Below, one piece after another: positions 38,854 through 47,415 of a DNA stretch of 64,000 nt. The stretch's first letter is position 1. Every line of letters begins with the position of its first letter. Source of the stretch: Clostridium nigeriense (GTDB lineage Bacteria; Bacillota; Clostridia; Clostridiales; Clostridiaceae); assembly GCF_900086595.1 (NCBI RefSeq), contig NZ_LT575472.1:3355692-3419691 (forward strand), given 5' to 3'. The notes below the pieces were generated by a model that was not told the DNA's origin, searched no databases, and saw only the letters and a list, made by a program, of their open reading frames with translations. A program made the translations under genes and the position numbers.

Positions 38854-39432
38854 TTACTCCTGGCTGGCTTCAATTTTTTTAATGATTTTAGCAGGTATAC
38901 CTCCAACAATAACATTGTCTGGAACATCTTTTGTTACAACTGCACCTGCTGCTATAATTGCACCATCACCAATTGTTACACCAGGAACTACAGTAACATT
39001 TGCACCAATCCAAACATTATTCCCTATAACTATTGGTGAAAGCTTCATATCACTTCTTTTACTTGGATCAGTATCATGATTAACAGTGGCTAAAACTACA
39101 TTATGCCCAATTAAAACTCCGTCTCCAATTTTAATTCCACCTTGATCTTGAAAACGGCATCCCGAATTAATAAAAACATTTTTTCCTATAAATATATTTT
39201 TCCCACAATCTGTATAGAATGGTGGAAACATATTAAATGTATTATCCACATCTTTACCAATTATCATTGAAAATATTTTTCTAATTTCTTCTGGAGTATG
39301 ATACTTTCCATTAAGTTCAAAAGTTAATCTTAATGCTTCTTGTGCTGCTTCATGCATTACTTCATGTAATTTAGAATTTCCTACAATTACTTCTCCCTTA
39401 TTAGCACATTCTAATAAATCATTTGTATCCAT
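38854..39432 (-). CDS. Hexapeptide-repeat sugar O-acetyltransferase (maltose/galactoside type)
   Basis: Left-handed beta-helix acetyltransferase of 192 residues that uses acetyl-CoA. The N-terminal Mac domain ([20 protein letters not shown]) is followed by hexapeptide turns ([40 protein letters not shown]) and the catalytic His in [12 protein letters not shown]. The family acetylates maltose, galactosides or related sugars, often as a detoxification step. It starts 11 bases after the DXS-like gene with a weak site (AGAGGTT), so it is probably translated by coupling. Confidence 0.92.
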   Translation of the reverse strand: MDTNDLLECANKGEVIVGNSKLHEVMHEAAQEALRLTFELNGKYHTPEEIRKIFSMIIGKDVDNTFNMFPPFYTDCGKNIFIGKNVFINSGCRFQDQGGIKIGDGVLIGHNVVLATVNHDTDPSKRSDMKLSPIVIGNNVWIGANVTVVPGVTIGDGAIIAAGAVVTKDVPDNVIVGGIPAKIIKKIEASQE

Positions 39433-39443
39433 CTATATAACCT

Positions 39444-41204
39444 CTATCTTATAATTTTTATAATATCTTCTACTATTTGAATATCTGTAAGTCTATTCTT
39501 TTTCATAAGTTCATCTGGAATATAACGGTCTAATATTTCCTTTTTAATACCATAATTTAAAACTTTCATATTAGATGGACCATAGAATCTTGAAATTTTT
39601 TCACCAAATCCCCCCTCTAAAATACCATCTTCAATAGTAATTATAATTTTATGTTCTTTCTTTAAACTTTCTAATAATTCTTCATCAATACCTGTAATAA
39701 ACTTTGGATTAATTAAAGTAGCTTCAATATCATTTTCCTTTGAAAGCTTTTTAACTACTTTTTCACCAAGTTGATAGAAATCCCCAAGTGCAATTATTGC
39801 AACTTCATTTCCTTCTTTAGTTACTTGATATTTATTTAATATTGAATAATCTGTAGTATCTTCTACTCCACTTTCAATTACTCCCATAGCCGGAACACGA
39901 ATAGCTACTGGATGTTCTTTTTGGGTCATAGCCCAATTAAGCATTTTAAAATATTCTTCCTTAAAGGCTGGAGCTAAATATACCATATTAGGAATATTAC
40001 TCATAAATCCTATATCAAATAATCCAATATGTGTTACATCATTCATTCCATAAACAGATGCTGAATAAACTAATATTGTAGCTGGATTATTATTTATACA
40101 TAAATCCTGTGAAAGCTGGTCATAGGTTCTTTGAAGAAAAGTACTATTTACTCCATAAACAGGGGTTCCTCCATTAGCTGCAATTCCTGAAGCTAAAGCT
40201 ACTGCATGTTCTTCTGCAATTCCAACATCAACAAATTGTTTTCCTGCTTTTTCTCTTCTATCTTTATAGAATCCAAATACTGTTGGTGTTCCTGATGTAA
40301 TAGCAACTACATTTTTATCTTTTTTCATAGCATTTAAAAGATATTCTCCTGTTAAATTAGCATAAGTATTTGTATTTTTATTATCTACCTTTAATTTTCC
40401 TGTTTCTATTTCAAAAGGCATACCCCAGTGCCATTGTTCTTTATTTTTCTCTGCAACTTCAAAGCCTTTTCCTTTAATAGTGTGAACATGAACAACTACT
40501 GGATTATCTATATCTTTAACTTTCCTTAATGTACTTATTAATTCATCAAGGTTATGGCCATCTTTTATATAGTAATAATCTAATCCCATTGCTTTAAAGA
40601 AATTACATTCACACTTTCCTTCTGATTCTCTAAGTTCTCTAAGATTTTTATATAAACCACCATAATTTTCTGCAATAGACATTTCATTATCATTTACAAT
40701 TATAATCATATTTGTACCAGCTTCTGCAGCATTATTTAAACCTTCATATGCTTCTCCACCACTTAATGAACCATCTCCAATAATAGCAATAATATTATCC
40801 TTATCTCCCTTTAAATCTCTAGCCTTAGCAAGGCCACAAGCAAGACTTATAGAAGTAGATGTATGACCTAATTTAAAGAAATCATGTTCACTTTCATCTG
40901 GATTAGAATAACCAGAAATCGTCTTATATTTTTCTAAATTAGTAAATCCTTCTTTTCTTCCTGTAAGAATTTTATGAACATAGCTTTGATGAGAAATATC
41001 ATAAACTATTTTATCCTTTGGAGAATTAAATACATAATGTAATGCAATTGTAAGTTCTACAACTCCAAGGTTAGGTCCTACATGACCTCCCTTCTCACTT
41101 AATCTATTAAGTAAAGCCTTACGAATTTCAAAGCTTAACTCCTTCATTTCATCTATTGATAATTTCTTTACATCCTCTGGTGAATTTATTTTTTCTAAAT
41201 ACAT
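39444..41204 (-). CDS. DXS-like thiamine-diphosphate enzyme (divergent 1-deoxyxylulose-5-phosphate synthase paralogue)
   Basis: Transketolase-superfamily enzyme of 586 residues, shorter than ordinary DXS (about 620). The cofactor motif is intact: GDGSLSGGEAYEGLN ... NDNEMSIAEN, and the catalytic Glu lies in VGIAEEHAVALASG. It has the DXS-like DISHQSYVHKILTGRKEGF. However, the usual DRAGxVGxDGxTHxG stretch reads YSASVYGMNDVTHIG, and YPRG becomes VPAMG, so the residues that normally bind glyceraldehyde-3-phosphate are changed. It may make a different ketose. AAGGGAGAGAA precedes the ATG. It is in one operon with a sugar acetyltransferase and next to a MerR regulator. Confidence 0.8.
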   Translation of the reverse strand: MYLEKINSPEDVKKLSIDEMKELSFEIRKALLNRLSEKGGHVGPNLGVVELTIALHYVFNSPKDKIVYDISHQSYVHKILTGRKEGFTNLEKYKTISGYSNPDESEHDFFKLGHTSTSISLACGLAKARDLKGDKDNIIAIIGDGSLSGGEAYEGLNNAAEAGTNMIIIVNDNEMSIAENYGGLYKNLRELRESEGKCECNFFKAMGLDYYYIKDGHNLDELISTLRKVKDIDNPVVVHVHTIKGKGFEVAEKNKEQWHWGMPFEIETGKLKVDNKNTNTYANLTGEYLLNAMKKDKNVVAITSGTPTVFGFYKDRREKAGKQFVDVGIAEEHAVALASGIAANGGTPVYGVNSTFLQRTYDQLSQDLCINNNPATILVYSASVYGMNDVTHIGLFDIGFMSNIPNMVYLAPAFKEEYFKMLNWAMTQKEHPVAIRVPAMGVIESGVEDTTDYSILNKYQVTKEGNEVAIIALGDFYQLGEKVVKKLSKENDIEATLINPKFITGIDEELLESLKKEHKIIITIEDGILEGGFGEKISRFYGPSNMKVLNYGIKKEILDRYIPDELMKKNRLTDIQIVEDIIKIIR

Positions 41205-41221
41205 TTAAGTTCTCTCCCTTT

Positions 41222-41635
41222 TTATATGATTTGTTTATTATTATCATTACATTTTCTATGTATATCTTCTGTTCCAGCTTTAATTGCTTCCTCGTAATAC
41301 CATATTTTATGATCAATAGTTTCCATTATATTATTTAATTCTTCAATTTGCTTTTGAACAGTTTTCTTTCTTTCAAGGAAAATTTCCATACGCTCCTTAA
41401 GAGTATTATCTCCCTCTATACATAAATCCATATACTTCTTTATGTCTTTTATTGGAACTCCAGATTTTTTCATACATGCTATTATAGATAACCCTTCAAA
41501 ATCTTCATCTTTAGAAATTCTAGTACCATTTTCTTTTTTATCAATAAATGGCAATAATCCCTCTTTATCATAATATCACAATGTAGAAATAGAAACTCCA
41601 ATTTTTTCAGAAAACTCTTTTATGGTATAACTCAT
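41222..41635 (-). pseudogene. MerR-family regulator interrupted by a nonsense codon
   Basis: From ATG 41635 (site AAAGGAG) the frame reads MSYTIKEFSEKIGVSISTL, then TGA at 41578-41576, then YYDKEGLLPFIDKKENG and the rest to residue 137. The stop replaces the conserved Arg of the MerR motif TLRYYDKEGLL; one base change from CGA or AGA would make it. The remainder is intact, with a long coiled-coil (KERMEIFLERKKTVQKQIEE) as in AdhR/NmlR-type MerR proteins. A reinitiated product from TTG 41554 would lack the DNA-binding helix. It is upstream of the DXS-like gene and would have controlled it. A sequencing error cannot be excluded. Confidence 0.82.
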
Positions 41636-41690
41636 ATAGAACTCCTTTCTTGACTAAATAATTAATAAACATATTTTTATCTATACCCAT

Positions 41691-41721
41691 ATGATAAGGG
41701 GTAAAGTTAACTTTATGTCAA
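41691..41721 (-). promoter_or_regulatory. MerR-type promoter with 19-base spacer
   Basis: Minus strand TTGACA (41721-41716) and TATCAT (41696-41691) are separated by 19 bases holding the 12-base palindrome AAAGTTAACTTT (41703-41714). Overlong spacer plus central dyad is the hallmark of MerR-activated promoters. It lies just upstream of the interrupted MerR gene and the DXS-like operon. Confidence 0.8.
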
Positions 41722-41807
41722 TATCTTTTCTATATAAATAATTATAATTTTTTATTATTATCTTACATATGGATACTCTGGCTCTTAATATATCCTTAAC
41801 TAATGAA

Positions 41808-41850
41808 AAAGTCTTTGGAAATCTAGTAAACTTAGATCTTCAAAGACTTT
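41808..41850 (-). terminator. Stem-loop, probable terminator
   Basis: Arms AAAGTCTTTG and CAAAGACTTT with an inner ATCTA/TAGAT pairing; the minus strand ends TTTTTCATTAG. It lies upstream of the MerR promoter and probably ends readthrough from the right. A 26-codon frame (41800-41880) overlaps it. Confidence 0.6.
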
Positions 41851-41986
41851 ATAGTTTGGTTTATAAAATGTTAAATCCATTAATTATCCTTCTCTCTTTT
41901 ATCTTAATTAGTCTAAACACTATTTTTTATAGTATTTAGATTAGGTTCTTATAATTGAAATATCTATTCATTGCAATTAACAAAAA

Positions 41987-42010
41987 AGGTTGTAGTTTAA
42001 ACTACAACCT
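41987..42010 (-). terminator. Terminator of the zinc-ribbon protein gene
   Basis: Perfect 24-base palindrome, arms AGGTTGTAGTTT and AAACTACAACCT, with the minus strand continuing TTTTTTGTTA, 14 bases after the stop. Confidence 0.85.
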
Positions 42011-42023
42011 ATAATAATCTAAA

Positions 42024-42176
42024 TTATCTTCTATTTTGTTCTTTTTTAGCTCTTCTACAAGCTATACATCTTGTAGGTTCATTATCGAATCCTTTTTCTT
42101 TATAGAACTCTTGCTCTCCTACTGAAAATATGAATTCGCTTCCGCAATCTCTACATGTTATTGTCTTATCTGTCAT
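42024..42176 (-). CDS. Small zinc-ribbon protein
   Basis: A 50-residue protein, starting MTDKTITCRDCGSEFIFSVG. Two CxxC knuckles (Cys8/Cys11 and Cys37/Cys40) enclose GEQEFYKEKGF, as in the conserved zinc-ribbon family found in many Firmicutes; the tail RRAKKEQNRR is strongly basic and may bind nucleic acid. The strong TTAGGAGGAA site before ATG 42176, a good promoter upstream and a palindromic terminator show that it is a real single gene. Its biochemical function is unknown. Confidence 0.88.
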   Translation of the reverse strand: MTDKTITCRDCGSEFIFSVGEQEFYKEKGFDNEPTRCIACRRAKKEQNRR

Positions 42177-42286
42177 AAATATTCCTCCTAAAATTAAAGA
42201 TTCTAAATTGATATAATAATCTCTAACTTTTGAGAAACTATTTACCTAAATGAAACTTTTTTTGTTAGCAAAATTGCTACTTATTT

Positions 42287-42315
42287 ATAATACCACAATA
42301 TAAACTTTATTGCAA
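42287..42315 (-). promoter_or_regulatory. Promoter of the zinc-ribbon protein gene
   Basis: Minus strand TTGCAA (42315-42310) and TATTAT (42292-42287) with a 17-base spacer, about 110 bases upstream of the ATG. The rest of the 42177-42484 gap is AT-rich with no other recognisable element. Confidence 0.6.
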
Positions 42316-42484
42316 GTAATTTGTAAATATTTTTTAAATTTATTCAAAATTTATTTAAAAATATTTCTTCTTATAAATACTAATCGACAAATTCTAGTAA
42401 TTAATATTCATAATCTGTAAGTATCTATGAAATTTTTCATATAATTAATGTATTATAAAATCAACAATAGTATTAAACCTAATG

Positions 42485-44170
42485 TTATTTTATACTATTT
42501 TCTTCTAATATTCTTATAACTTCATATTTTTCTGTAACAACCCTTGGAATCTTAATTTGATTTTTGGATACTTCATTCTTTATTAAAGCCTCTTTAACCT
42601 TCTTAAAGGTATTAGGTCTTAAAGCTATAACCTTTAGTCTACCTAATTTTTTACTAGCTCTAGCTCTATCATATGCCAAGTTAGCCCCTCTAAGTTCCTT
42701 ATCCAAAAACTCCTCCAATTTACACTTTTCCTCGTGCATAAGGCAATTCTTCAGCTCCATATAAAACACATATCGGCCTGGAGTAATAGTATTGTCAGGT
42801 AATGTTGTATAATCCACAATATCAATATTAAGGGTCTTTATGGCATCTTTTATAGTACTTGTTAAATGTTCTTCATTAGTTTTTTCTGAAACCATGTTAA
42901 GTACTTGATTCCTTCTATATAAAAATTCAATGGTTGGAGTGTTATTATATTTTCCAACAACTTTCACTACATCTCCCAGCCTGTATCTATATAGTCCCAT
43001 GCAGTTAGTCATAAGTATTTCATATTTTTCTCCCTCCTTAAGCTCTCCAAGACAAAGTGTTTTAGGATTTTTAATATTCATTTCTTTCTCTGGAATAAAT
43101 TCATAATAAACAGTATCAGGTATGATTACATACTCTATTTTTTTAACAAATGGATTCATCCCAATTGTCCCCTCAGTGGCAGCATAAACTGGAGAATAGA
43201 CAGGCAGGTAATCTGTATAGTAGTTAAGCATATCATCATAGATAGCAAAGTTTGCTCCCGTAACAGAACCAATGTAAAGCAGTTTCGGCCAAACCCTTCT
43301 GGCAACTCCTGCAAATCCATGTTTAAATATCCTCTGTAGCTCATCTGCTCTTCCAGCATCCGGTGTTAAATAGCTATTCAGTTTCTGTCTTACGTCTTCC
43401 TCAAGATTAATTGTCCTGCTAACCTTCCCCCTTCTAATATCCTCCACTAATTTACTTGAGTTTTCCTGAAGTATTCTAAATAAATCCACCACATTAGAAA
43501 TAAATACTCCATTTATAAAAAGTAGATTTACCTCCTTAAGGGCAAAGAGGAGATGAAGATAGGAAGATGTCTCCTTGTCCTTAATTTCCATTACATCAAT
43601 TGGTGAAGTATACATATAGGGTAGCATTGTTTTCATAGCTTTAATTCCTCCTGAAGTTGCAGAGCACACAGGATATCCGCCCTTTGTATAGTTAGTCATT
43701 GTAATATCTGCTATCATGAGCCCTCTTCCATAGTTCCGCTTCTCTTTAAATTCCTTATATGCAAAGCGATTAATGAGAAATACCATGTATTTAGTAGGTA
43801 CTCTCCTACCTCTCTTAGTAGTTGGAATTAACTTCTGTTTCCCTGTAGTTCCTGAAGTATGGCAGAAATACTCCACCTTATCTGAAGTTAGTACATTACT
43901 CTCTCCTTCAGCCATCCTTACTATATACTTTTCATAGTATTCATAATCAGTTATAGGAAATATTCTCTTGAATTCTTCAGAAGATTTTATATTCTTAAAA
44001 TTATAAATATTCCCAATTACTGTTCTGGAATTTCTTCTTAAAATTTTTAATAATATCCGTTCATTAACTTCTTGCGGATTTTTAGTATCACTTTCAAACT
44101 TTTTTTCTACAAAAGCTCCTGCTCCTCTTAGTATCTTATATAATGATTTGCTTATAATACTCGTGATAAT
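42485..44170 (-). CDS. GH3-family acyl-adenylate enzyme (auxin-responsive GH3-like), non-canonical start
   Basis: Adenylate-forming enzyme of the GH3 family, which joins an acyl acid to an amino acid through an acyl-AMP. Motifs: FCHTSGTTGKQKLIPTTKRG, YAATEGTIGMNP, and LYRYRLGDVVKVVGKYNNTP with FLYRRNQVLNMVSEKTNEE. The first ATG in frame (43915) lacks a ribosome binding site and would remove some 85 residues. Those residues read as the conserved GH3 N-terminus: LRGAGAFVEKKFESDTKNPQ, then FKRIFPITDYEYYEKYIVRM. The frame is open to a TAG at 44188, with no ATG, GTG or TTG; the best start is ATT 44170, three bases after GGGAAG, giving 561 residues. Substrates are unknown. Confidence 0.78.
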   Translation of the reverse strand: MITSIISKSLYKILRGAGAFVEKKFESDTKNPQEVNERILLKILRRNSRTVIGNIYNFKNIKSSEEFKRIFPITDYEYYEKYIVRMAEGESNVLTSDKVEYFCHTSGTTGKQKLIPTTKRGRRVPTKYMVFLINRFAYKEFKEKRNYGRGLMIADITMTNYTKGGYPVCSATSGGIKAMKTMLPYMYTSPIDVMEIKDKETSSYLHLLFALKEVNLLFINGVFISNVVDLFRILQENSSKLVEDIRRGKVSRTINLEEDVRQKLNSYLTPDAGRADELQRIFKHGFAGVARRVWPKLLYIGSVTGANFAIYDDMLNYYTDYLPVYSPVYAATEGTIGMNPFVKKIEYVIIPDTVYYEFIPEKEMNIKNPKTLCLGELKEGEKYEILMTNCMGLYRYRLGDVVKVVGKYNNTPTIEFLYRRNQVLNMVSEKTNEEHLTSTIKDAIKTLNIDIVDYTTLPDNTITPGRYVFYMELKNCLMHEEKCKLEEFLDKELRGANLAYDRARASKKLGRLKVIALRPNTFKKVKEALIKNEVSKNQIKIPRVVTEKYEVIRILEENSIK

Positions 44171-44231
44171 ACACTTCCCTAGTAATTTCTATAATTATTC
44201 TATGAAAAATACTCAAAAAAGTTATAAAAAA

Positions 44232-44259
44232 TCTCCCTCAGAACTGTACTCTGAGAGAG
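44232..44259 (-). terminator. Terminator downstream of rlmD
   Basis: Stem TCTCTCAGA / TCTGAGGGAGA with loop GTACAGT, followed on the minus strand by TTTTTTATAAC. It separates rlmD from the GH3-like gene. The 110 bases between it and rlmD contain no gene. Confidence 0.85.
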
Positions 44260-44376
44260 AAAAATAAGTCTATTTATTTTCTTTAGTGTAAAAATGGTCT
44301 TGCAGTAGATTGATTCCAATCAAACTTCGCTTCGCTCGTTTTCTTCGTCAATCTTTACATGGGTAGTTGTAACAAC

Positions 44377-45729
44377 TTACTTCGTAAGTTTAACAACTGC
44401 CTCAGCGTGCGGTGTGTTTGGGAACATATCTTTAACACAGCTTTCTACTATTTTGTAGCCTGCTCCTATTAATGTATTTAAGTTTTCCACTAAAGTTTTT
44501 GGATTACATGATACGTAAATTATTTCTTTAGCATTGAATTTAATTACATATTCTAGAGCTTTTGGATGTACTCCACTTCTTGGTGGATCTAAAATTATTG
44601 TATCTGGTTTATCCTTAACATTTTTTATTATTTCTGCTACATCTCCTGCTAAGAACTCACAGTTATCTAAATTATTAAACTTAGCATTTTCCTTTGCTGC
44701 TTCAACCGCTTCTTCTATAAGTTCGATTCCAACTACTTTTTTAGCATTTGCAGCTGCTATTTGACCTATAGTCCCTGTTCCACAGTATAAATCAAATACT
44801 ATCTTGTTATTTGATTCACCTATATAATCCCTAACTATGCTATAAAGACTTTCTGCTCCCTTAGTATTAGTTTGGAAAAATGAAAAAGGAGATATTTTAA
44901 ATCTAAGTCCTAAAAGTTCTTCAATTATATAGTCTTTACCATATAATAACTTTACTTTCTCTGGTACTACAGCATCTGAAAAAGAATTATTTTCAGTATG
45001 CAGTATAGATACTAATTCACCTTTGTAGTTTTGATTTTTTAATATTTCTACATACTCCGATAAATCAAAATCAATTTGAGTTGTTGTAACTATGTTAACC
45101 ATTAATTCGCCAGTATTAATAGCTTTTCTTATAACTAAGTGTCTTAAATAACCTTCTCTTTTCATTACTCTATAATAAGGTAAGTTTTGAGTTCTGAAGT
45201 AATCTACTGTAGCTTTAATTACAGTTCTAAAATCTTCATCTACTATTAAACACTTATCTACAGTTATAATTCCAAAGGATTTACCCTTCATGTGCATTCC
45301 TAAGGTTAATTCTCCACCTTTTTCAAAGTCACCAAAGGTAAACTCCATCTTATTTCTATATTCCCATTGCTCTTTACTAGCAACTATACCTTTATAATTA
45401 TTAGTTGGTAACCCAGCATCTTCTAGTAATTCTTTAAATTCTTCACTTAAAAGCTCTAATTGCTTTTCATAAGTTAGATTTTGTGAAGTACATCCTCCAC
45501 AAATTCCAAAATGTTCACATGGTGGGTCTATTTCATAATCTGCTCTTTCATCTACAGAAATAAGTTTTAATTCTGCAAAGGATTCTCTTTTTTTCTTTAC
45601 TCTACCAGTTACTAATTGCCCTGGAAAAGTACCTTTTACATATATTTTTTTACCTTCTAAAGTTCCAACACCCATTGATGGAAATTCAGTTTTATCTATT
45701 TTAACTTGTACAGTACTCCCTTTTCTCAT
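44377..45729 (-). CDS. rlmD: 23S rRNA (uracil-C5) methyltransferase, RlmD/RumA type
   Basis: SAM-dependent rRNA methyltransferase of 450 residues. The N-terminal TRAM domain ([20 protein letters not shown]) is followed by an iron-sulfur motif with Cys71, Cys77 and Cys80 ([10 protein letters not shown]). The Rossmann domain has [16 protein letters not shown] and the catalytic Cys in [13 protein letters not shown]. Which uracil it methylates (RlmD or RlmCD type) is not decidable. TTAGGAGTTAAG precedes the ATG. It is 18 bases after an RDD-like membrane gene, so one transcript is likely. Confidence 0.92.
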   Translation of the reverse strand: MRKGSTVQVKIDKTEFPSMGVGTLEGKKIYVKGTFPGQLVTGRVKKKRESFAELKLISVDERADYEIDPPCEHFGICGGCTSQNLTYEKQLELLSEEFKELLEDAGLPTNNYKGIVASKEQWEYRNKMEFTFGDFEKGGELTLGMHMKGKSFGIITVDKCLIVDEDFRTVIKATVDYFRTQNLPYYRVMKREGYLRHLVIRKAINTGELMVNIVTTTQIDFDLSEYVEILKNQNYKGELVSILHTENNSFSDAVVPEKVKLLYGKDYIIEELLGLRFKISPFSFFQTNTKGAESLYSIVRDYIGESNNKIVFDLYCGTGTIGQIAAANAKKVVGIELIEEAVEAAKENAKFNNLDNCEFLAGDVAEIIKNVKDKPDTIILDPPRSGVHPKALEYVIKFNAKEIIYVSCNPKTLVENLNTLIGAGYKIVESCVKDMFPNTPHAEAVVKLTK

Positions 45730-45747
45730 CTTAACTCCTAATTGAAA

Positions 45748-46128
45748 TTATTTTGACATTGTTTTTGTTCCTATAGTATCTTTTAATTTTGTTAATGAAC
45801 AAATAGGTCTATAAAAAATATTAACTATAACATACATTATTAAGAACATTGGCTCTCTTTCTGCTATATAGAAGCCAATTAGCTTTAATATAAAATCCAA
45901 AACTATTAATAATACTAATGCTACAGCAATACTTATTATTTGATCTATTACTCCAGCTAAAACCTTCTTTAAAAACTTCATAGCTTTACTATCTTCTTTA
46001 GTTTCTGTAAGCATTTCACCTGCTACTTCTTCTAAAGAAACCTCTGTTTCTACTTCATTAGTCACTTCAACGACTTCTTCTATAACTTCATTTGATACTT
46101 CCTCATTATTTAATTCTTTATTATCCAA
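45748..46128 (-). CDS. RDD-like small membrane protein with acidic N-terminus
   Basis: 126 residues. The first 50 are very acidic (EVIEEVVEVTNEVETEVSLE), followed by two membrane spans (VIDQIISIAVALVLLIVLDF and PMFLIMYVIVNIFYR) and a TLGK-like end KDTIGTKTMSK, as at the end of RDD domains. The start is TTG 46128 after TAGGAGGATGAGGG; a nearby ATG is out of frame. Function unknown. It lies between a lipoprotein gene and rlmD with short gaps. Confidence 0.7.
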   Translation of the reverse strand: MDNKELNNEEVSNEVIEEVVEVTNEVETEVSLEEVAGEMLTETKEDSKAMKFLKKVLAGVIDQIISIAVALVLLIVLDFILKLIGFYIAEREPMFLIMYVIVNIFYRPICSLTKLKDTIGTKTMSK

Positions 46129-46150
46129 ACCCTCATCCTCCTAATTTATA

Positions 46151-46831
46151 CTATTTCTTAAAATCGTACATTTTTGAATCTATTTTATATAATAAAAATT
46201 CATCCTTAATTGTTATAGTTTCAACTAGTCCATTTAAATTAGTCTCTATAGTTCCATTTGCATTTTGATTCTTCACTATATCAATTATTTTTTCATTTAC
46301 TTCTGAATAATCTCTTTCTGAATCATTAGTCATAGCTTCTGAAAAATTTGATATCGAAGTTTCCTTTAAATCAAACTTATCTTCATTTTTTATTTGCTCT
46401 AAATCTAGTTTTAATCCTATTTTTAAATTTAAACTACCTTTTGCCATATCTGAACCATAAGTCTTAAAACCATAATACATACTTTCTATTTTGTTAGGTT
46501 CTGGATTTAAATTATCAAAATATATATATTTATCATTAACACTTTCTGAATTCTCATCTTTAATTTTTTCTTCTTTTATATATTCTAAGCCTAAAAAGTT
46601 AGCTGCTTCTTCCACTCTTGCTGTTATTTCTTCATTTAGTGTTGTAACTTCTTCTCTAGTATAGTCTTGTGCCCATTCACCTTCTCCTATAAAAGGCTTT
46701 TCTTCTATTGATGCTTTTGCAGGTTCTTCCACTTTTCTTTGTTCTACTTTTTTATTATTGGAAGGACTACATGCAACTAAAGATACAACCATAACTCCAC
46801 TTAAAATTGCTGCTAAAATTTTTCTTATCAT
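46151..46831 (-). CDS. Lipoprotein, unknown function
   Basis: 226 residues; the signal peptide ends in the lipobox LVAC with Cys21, followed by an SPSNNKKVEQRK linker. The mature part has no catalytic motif I can name; sections such as EVTTLNEEITARVEEAANFL and IVKNQNANGTIETNLNGLVE suggest an alpha/beta surface domain. It precedes the RDD-like gene by 22 bases, in the same operon as rlmD. A TATAAT lies upstream of it (rightward of the gene). Confidence 0.7.
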   Translation of the reverse strand: MIRKILAAILSGVMVVSLVACSPSNNKKVEQRKVEEPAKASIEEKPFIGEGEWAQDYTREEVTTLNEEITARVEEAANFLGLEYIKEEKIKDENSESVNDKYIYFDNLNPEPNKIESMYYGFKTYGSDMAKGSLNLKIGLKLDLEQIKNEDKFDLKETSISNFSEAMTNDSERDYSEVNEKIIDIVKNQNANGTIETNLNGLVETITIKDEFLLYKIDSKMYDFKK

Positions 46832-47013
46832 AACATCCTCCTTAGGATTTTCAACCTATACAATATTTATTATTTTTCCCTAAATTCATCTTATTATAAC
46901 ACTAACCATTCTATTTTAAAAGTCTTTGTCACTTAACTGTCACATAAGCTTCGATTTAGTATTATTATGTCTTTTATTAGAAAAGCATCTTACAACTAAT
47001 TTTAAAAGAATAA

Positions 47014-47082
47014 AAAAGTGTGAAAGAAAATATTAATTTTAAAGACTTATCTCTTAAGTTTAATATCTTATCTCACACTTTT
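47014..47082 (-). terminator. Terminator after the DUF350 gene
   Basis: Arms AAAAGTGTGA and TCACACTTTT about 50 bases apart, with partial inner pairing (ATATTAA, ACTTAA). Large loop, so moderate confidence. Confidence 0.5.
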
Positions 47083-47120
47083 ATATAGTAGTAACTTTAT
47101 GCTTTACTATTAGCTTTTAA

Positions 47121-47336
47121 TTATTTAATTACTTGTGAAACTATAATAGCTATTCCAATTAAAGCTCCTGCCAGGAAAATTGCAACTGCAATATTACCTT
47201 TTTCTAATTCTTTGTTAAAATCTGCTGGTACTATTGCATCAAAAATTTTATATCCAGCAACTAAAATTAAAATTCCTGCTGCTCCAAATATTAAGCTAAG
47301 TACTAAATTCATAATAGCATTTAAAACTACTTCCAT
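47121..47336 (-). CDS. DUF350-family membrane protein
   Basis: 71 residues, two membrane spans separated by a polar stretch: LSLIFGAAGILILVAGYKIF, then DFNKELEKGNIAVAIFLAGA. The D-x-x-x-x-E-x-x-x-GN-A-A pattern is typical of DUF350 (UPF0719) proteins. Full members often carry two or more repeats; this is a one-repeat form. Function unknown. It is preceded by AAAAGGGGGATGAG and followed by a possible terminator. Confidence 0.78.
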   Translation of the reverse strand: MEVVLNAIMNLVLSLIFGAAGILILVAGYKIFDAIVPADFNKELEKGNIAVAIFLAGALIGIAIIVSQVIK

Positions 47337-47415
47337 AACTCATCCCCCTTTTGGATTACATACATTAATTTTATCATAAAAGTTATACTGGTGTATTAAA
47401 GATTTGTAAATTTCT

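Noticed and set aside
42485..43915. Start of the GH3-like gene at ATG 43915
   Set aside because: No ribosome binding site at proper distance, and the 85 codons upstream match the conserved GH3 N-terminus, so this start would truncate the protein.
44266..44376. Possible tRNA or small RNA with the ACTTCGCTTCGCTCG string after rlmD
   Set aside because: No cloverleaf, no T-loop consensus and no independent promoter; it is simply the 3' leader to the terminator.
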